Source: a virus
IMG/VR virus record: IMGVR_UViG_3300035228_001474
Location: 1 to 29,903 of that record
Strand: one strand, 5' to 3'
Length of the DNA: 29,903 nucleotides
The stretch's first letter is position 1, and every line of letters begins with the position of its first letter. Under the pieces are notes generated by a model. It was not told the DNA's origin and ran no database searches. It saw nothing but the letters and a program-made list of their open reading frames with translations. This document shows positions 27,001 through 29,903 of the stretch, in pieces. Both the position numbers and the translations under genes were made by a program.

Positions 27001-29888
27001 GCAACTGGTAGATTACCAGCACCAGACGCTACACTACCAATTGCATCAGTAATCATATCCATGAGTGTTGAGAATGCATCAACTGCGCCTTGGCAAGTTG
27101 GGTTATCCCAATCTTCTACAATTGTAAGATCAATAAATTGTACTAAATCATTTGAACTAGATGGTATTACGCTTTGGTTTCTGATTACATCAATACCAAC
27201 TGTCTTGACAAACTCAAATACCTTTCTTGCAGCATCACGCTCATAGTCAAGGAAAGTTGTCTGTAGTGTACCATAAGTAACGCTATCATTTACAGCAGAT
27301 ACAAACTGGTGCTGATAGACATCACTAGGATCACTAGCACCAACGTTAACTGTAATTGTATTAGTGTCTGCAGACACGATATTCAACCATGTATCAGCAG
27401 CAGGGTCGCTAGCACGAGGGTATGCTGTTGCTGTTTGATAGTTATCCAGCGCACAGGTGAATGTCAATCCACCAGTAGCAATCCTAATGTATTGACCAGC
27501 AACCATTCCATGGTTGGGAATTGTGAGGATAGAAATTCCAGATGCTGCATCATATGTTGCAGTTGTTGGAGTATATCTCTTTGGATTTGTGCCAGCAAAA
27601 ATATTAGTTACATAAACTTCTGCAGAATCCCATGCCTTGTGGTTACCGCCAAACTTGACGTTCCACATAACTTCTTCAAGGACTGCATAAACATCATCGA
27701 GACAATCTTGCTCAGATGTACCAGATCTTGGTGTCCATGTAACACCATTATTTTCATAATCAAGAAGCATTCTTTCATATCCTTCTTTAGCAAGCCACTC
27801 CTTATTCTTGATTACTTGGTTGTATGCATCAGCAAATAGATCACCAACGATTGCAGGATCGCCAGTCTGATCTAGTGTAATGTTGCGATCTTGATTATAG
27901 AGTAAGTTATTAATTGCCTGGTTGGAAGCATCTGAAATTCTCTTGAATGCAGTGATTGCCTGTTCTTTTTCGTTATCAACACCATTAGTGATTAAATTGT
28001 TGCTCTTATCGAAATATGCTCTGGTATTGGCAATAGTATATTCGTTACCACCAAACCAAAGATCTTGTGCAATACCATCGACAATGTGACCAATATCTCT
28101 ACGGCACTTGCTTTCACCTGCTGCTAGTCCTCTCTCAGTTGGAGTAACATAGTTTGGATTGTTTACATCCTCAATAGAATTTAAATTACCATCATTAAGA
28201 ACCTGAGTAATAATGGTTGTTAATGTAGAAATACCATTCTGAACGTCTTGACACGCAGCAGGATCAGTGTTAGTAACATCACCATTACCATCACCATAAA
28301 CACTTTCACCAGGGAGAACAGAACTATCAGTATACTGACCACTCAACTGGTTAGAAACTGCATCCATGAGAGCATCTCTAGCAGCATTAAATCCAAAAAT
28401 ACTTTGAGAAATTTCTTGATCTACACCATCAGCAATTAGAACTCCATCGGTATTAAAATACTTGGAAGCAAAAGCTCTTGCCCAAAAGTTGCCATCAAGG
28501 AAAATATCTAGACCGACCGCATCTACGAAGAAACCTAAGTCTCTTTCACACTTTGTGGTAGTACCACCAGGGAAGTTAAAACTAGGATACTGTGCTTGAA
28601 TTGCTGCAATAGCAGTGTCAATTGCATACTGTCTGTTTCTTCTGATGAGACGATAAGCAGTCTTATATCTTGATCTAGGTGTCTCTTGTCCATCACCAGG
28701 GAAGTAGAAGAATGGAGCGTCATCATACACTGCAATCTCTGCAAGTGCGCTGTCTAAAATATATTCTTTGTTTGCAACAATACGATTGCGAGCATCCTTA
28801 TAACGTCCTGCAGGATCGATTAGATTACTAGCATCATACGTTACACCATTTGTAGTATCACCAGCAGCTTCTGCCTGAGATCCTGTTTGACCTTTACCAG
28901 CAATAAACTGAGGATACTTGTTGGTGTTACCATTAAACAGAGTGCTGTTAGGATCTGGATCGTACAGATCTGCTTTGTTTGGTAGTAGGTTAGCAACTGC
29001 TTTCTTACAAAGATCTCTTGCTCTGTTAAATGCCCAGTTTGCTTCTTCTCTGCTAGTAGTAGTAGGATATCTTGTTTGTGAACCGTTAAAGTCAAAGTAA
29101 TCTTTTACTTGTGCAATGATATTATTGTTACCACCGTCTCTAATGTCTTCTGCAACAGCATCAACAATCTCAGCAACAGCATCAAAATTGATGTTTGATG
29201 CTGGGAAGGTTAGTGAAGTAGAAATTAGAGTTTGATTGACAATATATTCTCTGTTTGCAGTAATAAGATCATATGCATCAAAGTATCTGTTTGCATTGAC
29301 ATCACGACCAGGGTTTACATAAGAAATGTTTTGAAGTCTTGGATGTAACTCAAGAATATAACCGAAGACCTCTTCTTGGATCATCGTGCGGTTTTTCTCG
29401 ATCAAGTTTGCTGCATCAGCAGCGCGATTGTCGATAGCAAAGTTTACACCAATTGGGTTCAGGATAGAAGGAACTGCAACATACTTAAGAAAACCAGTTG
29501 GTTCTAATGTAGCAGTAAACTCATTAGTTCCAGTATCACCAACAGGATCTAAGTTTACATATAGTTTTTCATCAGTTTTAGCACCTAATCTGAAACCGTC
29601 AAGAGTAACTGCAGGACGATCAATTGGTTCTAAGATATCACTGCTACCAAGGAACAGTTTAGTAAAGTTATCTTCTCCAGCACGAGTGCCTTGAATATCA
29701 ACAGTGTAATACTGTACTTTCTTGATGTCTTCTGCTTCAGTTCCAACAACTCTTGGTGGAATGATGTCTGTTAAATAACCACCCTTGTCTTGATTGAAAG
29801 CAAAACCTTTGAAACCAATAGCATGAAGTGATGTATTACCAAAGTTGGAGTTCGAGTTCGTGATAGACATATCACCACCACTTTCCAT
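18060..29888 (-). CDS. Giant virion structural protein (about 3940 residues, fibre/baseplate-like)
   Basis: This is a very long phage structural protein. The N-terminal part (SNFGNTSLHAIGFKGFAFNQ) precedes a long section with two kinds of repeat. One is an RDI-x-x-IVDAVA-x-DL-x-FGGN helix-turn motif (near residues 233, 445, 594, 727 and 1072). The other is a C-x-x-V-x-x-x-I-x-T-L-x-x-x-I-x-DAI helix (five copies). Next come five copies of a beta unit with YDPATGD, NS-TFTC, YPR and NVG, four of them in tandem at 25530-26560. The second half has fibre-like strands (GGRLGINTK near 3030), a GEGYAIGDQI segment and a C-terminal domain from about 3810 (GRKWEYSADAVIPAEVNVNY). ATG 29888 overlaps an out-of-frame TGA, while ATG 29870 (MSITNSN) is an alternative start. 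The frame has no stop up to the window edge, so the true start may lie outside. A baseplate or fibre-base role is inference. Confidence 0.85.
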   Translation of the reverse strand: MESGGDMSITNSNSNFGNTSLHAIGFKGFAFNQDKGGYLTDIIPPRVVGTEAEDIKKVQYYTVDIQGTRAGEDNFTKLFLGSSDILEPIDRPAVTLDGFRLGAKTDEKLYVNLDPVGDTGTNEFTATLEPTGFLKYVAVPSILNPIGVNFAIDNRAADAANLIEKNRTMIQEEVFGYILELHPRLQNISYVNPGRDVNANRYFDAYDLITANREYIVNQTLISTSLTFPASNINFDAVAEIVDAVAEDIRDGGNNNIIAQVKDYFDFNGSQTRYPTTTSREEANWAFNRARDLCKKAVANLLPNKADLYDPDPNSTLFNGNTNKYPQFIAGKGQTGSQAEAAGDTTNGVTYDASNLIDPAGRYKDARNRIVANKEYILDSALAEIAVYDDAPFFYFPGDGQETPRSRYKTAYRLIRRNRQYAIDTAIAAIQAQYPSFNFPGGTTTKCERDLGFFVDAVGLDIFLDGNFWARAFASKYFNTDGVLIADGVDQEISQSIFGFNAARDALMDAVSNQLSGQYTDSSVLPGESVYGDGNGDVTNTDPAACQDVQNGISTLTTIITQVLNDGNLNSIEDVNNPNYVTPTERGLAAGESKCRRDIGHIVDGIAQDLWFGGNEYTIANTRAYFDKSNNLITNGVDNEKEQAITAFKRISDASNQAINNLLYNQDRNITLDQTGDPAIVGDLFADAYNQVIKNKEWLAKEGYERMLLDYENNGVTWTPRSGTSEQDCLDDVYAVLEEVMWNVKFGGNHKAWDSAEVYVTNIFAGTNPKRYTPTTATYDAASGISILTIPNHGMVAGQYIRIATGGLTFTCALDNYQTATAYPRASDPAADTWLNIVSADTNTITVNVGASDPSDVYQHQFVSAVNDSVTYGTLQTTFLDYERDAARKVFEFVKTVGIDVIRNQSVIPSSSNDLVQFIDLTIVEDWDNPTCQGAVDAFSTLMDMITDAIGSVASGAGNLPVAARSVPQQPQSITGASGEVGYQIGNCSDVLQTIDTLVGIISDAIAGQGNSGFASLSNLPPLTHGDWDCANVRSTIETLFDIASDAVIDSNLSGLPPINNGGFNNDPTSSKCYRDVSYIVDAVVNDLRFGGNINSIQAGEAYYVGTSTETRYTPTSATYDPATGDFTMVVPNHTVEQGRNIRLVDNSFTFTCGMDGNQSEKTYPRPGIDPYANRSIEVTSVTSNSITCNVGASGPNVEFTPSGATYDPSTGDLVLTIGAHDLSVGEGVVIDNNSLSFTCGMDNNDSVKSYPRSGIDPFSGRSMPITSRSSTTITINAGVSGPNVAFTPTGAIYNPVTGDMTVTVAQHGLGVGRSVVFVDNSFTFECDLDNRATQHTYPRPGQDPWAGKSITISSVGYSVHTATDAPYDAATGVVTLTVSNHGFSNGDYVQIANNSLTYTCDLDGNVSEKTYPRANYDYPSGRWLAISNVTSNTFDINVGSSDYTGTHTFVSAVAGGIQRQDGTFTLNVGTSSDTSTHYFISATTGAIKHEPQSVHQFTGASANCVKHLPQVTHTFVRASTDALITGGAQLDYIDGEKIETVDAWKYVRDMAIAAMRNFDVLIKDCDTTFGSAIVNVGDTKGLLIGMKVAEYDETGGNAPYGTNGLLVPSAIQIFDNISDETYIKRIVDNQNIELGFKGSKFNIGELRNANQTESTNLYFTFEEGVWADTLPTLSDVGNAANNPEVIQDDLYPECAGVKATIDSLVGDIIDVIQSGPGTVTRVESTADPGQFTKRSTIFTINTDPGVNNTDPHEFETGTPVRLVPRPRFDLTKREYVDVDKRLVRLPNGFETNTTYYVIAPGRRTQPTDYANATGIFDSAAQNKLMLATSPENAAAGIYIYSSESDSIDRDVEIDIYQFVLDIKYDLHSYTCSLSGSVTNGIETDVSHIFDVPFASVEPQRVFFRANPGNDLPSIAGASGAGSTNQAEDPFIATTDNLNANFGRLNYNSEFYVRYENDKTVTIYISHSDAINENDPVRFVPGNYSFKMYANKRRSPVRFDAGFTNTFADTGKWFVNCKNEADITSIPSTTYEQNIIWRVNQQDLADRRRSTDMWFTRIEDKREADDRTYKLRYVIPKYLANARDPINGFVIKTRTDDTRKLVPQRVLLKPVAGNVYTADFRNPVQAAEKIGFNQFEFDAANLDIDTSYDPYRKDLTNDGIQYAKFAKFNSGIQATIQSAVKVQDPLDFNINYLELTVFDLTINAVDFSGLKNETFTTVQINAPQGGDWIVNKTEQTEESRVYWGGYSSGLANIHQYFSIGGEHYLILKNIRGGKLEFSDYANVQFTQDQGNGTVVFADMLTDQDFGKSLPLKTLIRKKYPQYYYKQNGANVYTITPGDTIQDDAGNEYYVDSVEDAGVIEDTFYVFNYETLQRRISGQQDGIYYLSCLRGNISPFPQGAGVTENFKKYKFSQPVSSLYPLNYKNDPLWFQKAGTSPEELAIVENLLDPPATYSAANNYVHGLVTTNDFKGSVTRELVEDLIANPAFKDYDFVNEAQIEAQIGNATSGSEDRKISISGTSTVVSDQRYYVELRRPSIARAGNHTFEYLGFGPGNYSTGLPARQEIVLSPTEDFYAQSKKQDAGIVFYTGLNSNGDLYIGNRKINAITGEETFLERAALTDSEDEDDDLGNLVTTFNTPVTFNQNITVVGGDGDLPNTFSSPIVISVQDNDLTEVRDCLIIRSNVSSIDPVTNEQQDESLDNDNFRPRTKGDIRISKNRVQAALFGITARRDGQDYQIQTHEYAGIPSNISPNNSPLVGDGGTRVYVNQFVNYNGVLARSGDILLKGLEVGKTGSIGWVNANFYQDVNNGNISTIEFDGTTVVKIVWFDSFSQQNIKNKDLEGIGIDAASQIKLSNYWPNIDLNGIWTVYNNPADPFDPEDNYVYFQVATNQDVSLKNWASAVISSPPRPGGTQTPLVEISKAIWKEFGVLGAEALRTNTDTWGEFKLGVNTVARSAHIDSQTAFVSDETSPRANLDVVGTAFISGKTIENYLTETSTLKVETEQDNALLVGGDSTDPDDTSVLRVMTTNGGRLGINTKVQDTINPYKELNKTFVVVGDARIHENLEITGDLEVNGGDITTTNTDFALAPANAVRVNLFGVADRINIATNTTLPQEINLGTSTSNQHVRIGTTAVDSTLRIHTNSQNAIVDLATVQNQSSSICQLRFGGGYVTRSTTNSVTNIDTFFTNIKSKEVEFGSGEGEGSSESRIYSSTRSVRAFDGDLTNTLKLGTNATTFEMGSTGGTTTIRNTLNVLASAIVEGNIRLDGGLNAGIIEIERGRFNTTIVPHVIGGVENSNIDFYQYVDTGRRIDTGGVAPWGGTSYLVAGGAISTFDTVVNTNGDSRRPGTYPFVNTTTDGVGSGATITLLVRFDKTIELTLESPGEGYAIGDQIIIQPGDIGGTETDATLPAGQLTFIVQGVVDTGTLYYLPIDEPAITDFSRGDLLFIDRGSDLSPDTVGSGPNQITGLRNQAESEILRIEGIANVTNPSDTNGYRLIVSRGADGSGIYNNHPDETYIAKFIKQSNASYITGSDLDSDGQLDEPLSGIGSGSGDIRIGVAEFGGSLSTRDFLRLSKSEFVSVKTLISTSPQSLIVNTGDPSGANDTFRVESTTGNTFIFGHIYAGAGFNRFIVDSSTGDTTTTGKLTTNDTITLRGTTVFAQPEQLFKVTEQGSTEFLTLTNGGNSEITEAVTFQVDTATGSIYSTGSMKFFGVDNNGVADLTDPKLDFDGSNGNLTVYGSLSALGSGISYFGGSLDIEGGINLKYQDGAGRTQLDQELSIKNIAGDEIFKVLNNGSVTVAGQSNYFSNTGGRKWEYSADAVIPAEVNVNYFINAGGNTIVKLPGDAQMGDMIRIIDIGGALTYNVSLVIRALTNQRVMNDGSNTGSSLLTGVPASQYATHGGGELVVQTPYAAFALVYAGNIVEGESGQSVPSSRTGWYLINV
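25530..26560 (-). repeat. Tandem four-copy beta-unit array in the giant protein
   Basis: Four consecutive units of roughly 75-95 residues share Y-[DN]-P-x-TGD, a hydrophobic strand, x-H-x-x-x-x-G, NS-[FL]-[ST]-[FY]-x-C-x-[LM]-D, [KH]-[ST]-YPR, DP and a closing NVG or NAG strand. A fifth copy stands alone near 27300-27580, separated by helical repeats. Each keeps one cysteine in the FTC strand. Boundaries are approximate. Confidence 0.8.
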
Positions 29889-29903
29889 CAGGAAGTGATC
29901 AGC

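Noticed and set aside
27309-27839. Plus-strand open frame of 176 residues, rich in Cys, Ser and Ile
   Set aside because: It is the antisense shadow of the giant structural gene. Its odd composition follows from reading AT-rich repeat codons backwards.
1-29903. Possible coronavirus genome, because the window length (29903) equals that of a well-known reference
   Set aside because: The content is minus-strand phage structural genes with no replicase, spike or other coronavirus feature. The length is coincidence.
1-29903. tRNA genes, integrase, attachment sites or insertion sequences
   Set aside because: I saw no tRNA-like cloverleaf, recombinase or transposase motif or terminal inverted repeats. 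Coding is almost continuous.

Overview
The window looks like part of the late region of a large T4-like tailed phage (myovirus), most likely a marine cyanophage or a close relative such as a T4-like pelagiphage. This rests on very long fibre-like proteins, tail-collar domains with HxH metal-site motifs, several small 2-oxoglutarate/Fe(II) oxygenases next to fibre genes, AT-rich tightly packed genes on one strand, and an AATAAATA late-promoter-like box. No single protein in the window fixes the host, and I saw no photosynthesis gene, integrase, tRNA or insertion sequence.

Every gene I support is on the minus strand, so transcription runs from high to low coordinates. First come four large virion structural genes and a fifth of moderate size. 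These are a giant 3.9-kilo-residue protein (18060-29888, possibly continuing past the window edge), two tail-collar proteins (16739-18055, 15844-16737), a 2259-residue modular fibre or adhesin (9063-15842), and an 1185-residue collar fibre (5470-9027). A cluster of small genes follows: a 2OG-Fe(II) oxygenase (4807-5463), a protein with a tail-assembly-chaperone-like motif (3871-4797), two more 2OG-Fe(II) oxygenases (3260-3874, 2770-3276), and two unrecognised proteins (2426-2773, 1533-2426). A strong intrinsic terminator (1498-1521) closes this unit. After it come a superfamily 2 helicase (216-1496) and the start of a small unrecognised gene (1-197).

Junctions are -17 to +35 bases, many of them ATGA, TAATG or TAAAATG, so translational coupling is likely. 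Only one start has a clear Shine-Dalgarno sequence. The largest gap in the structural block (9028-9062) carries the late-promoter-like box. No stretch longer than 35 bases lacks a gene. Several start codons differ from the longest reading frame, because TTG starts were replaced by ATG starts that overlap the upstream stop.

The most striking gene is the 2259-residue fibre. A recurring module of Ig-like domain, beta domain, conserved 'DDPD-RSPE' segment and acidic linker occurs four times. Three unlike domains sit between the copies: two glycine-rich domains and one with a vWA MIDAS-like DISGSM motif. The module repeats are still exact over 35-42 bases of DNA in places, so domain shuffling by recombination is plausible. 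The three oxygenases directly downstream raise the untested idea that fibre proteins are hydroxylated.
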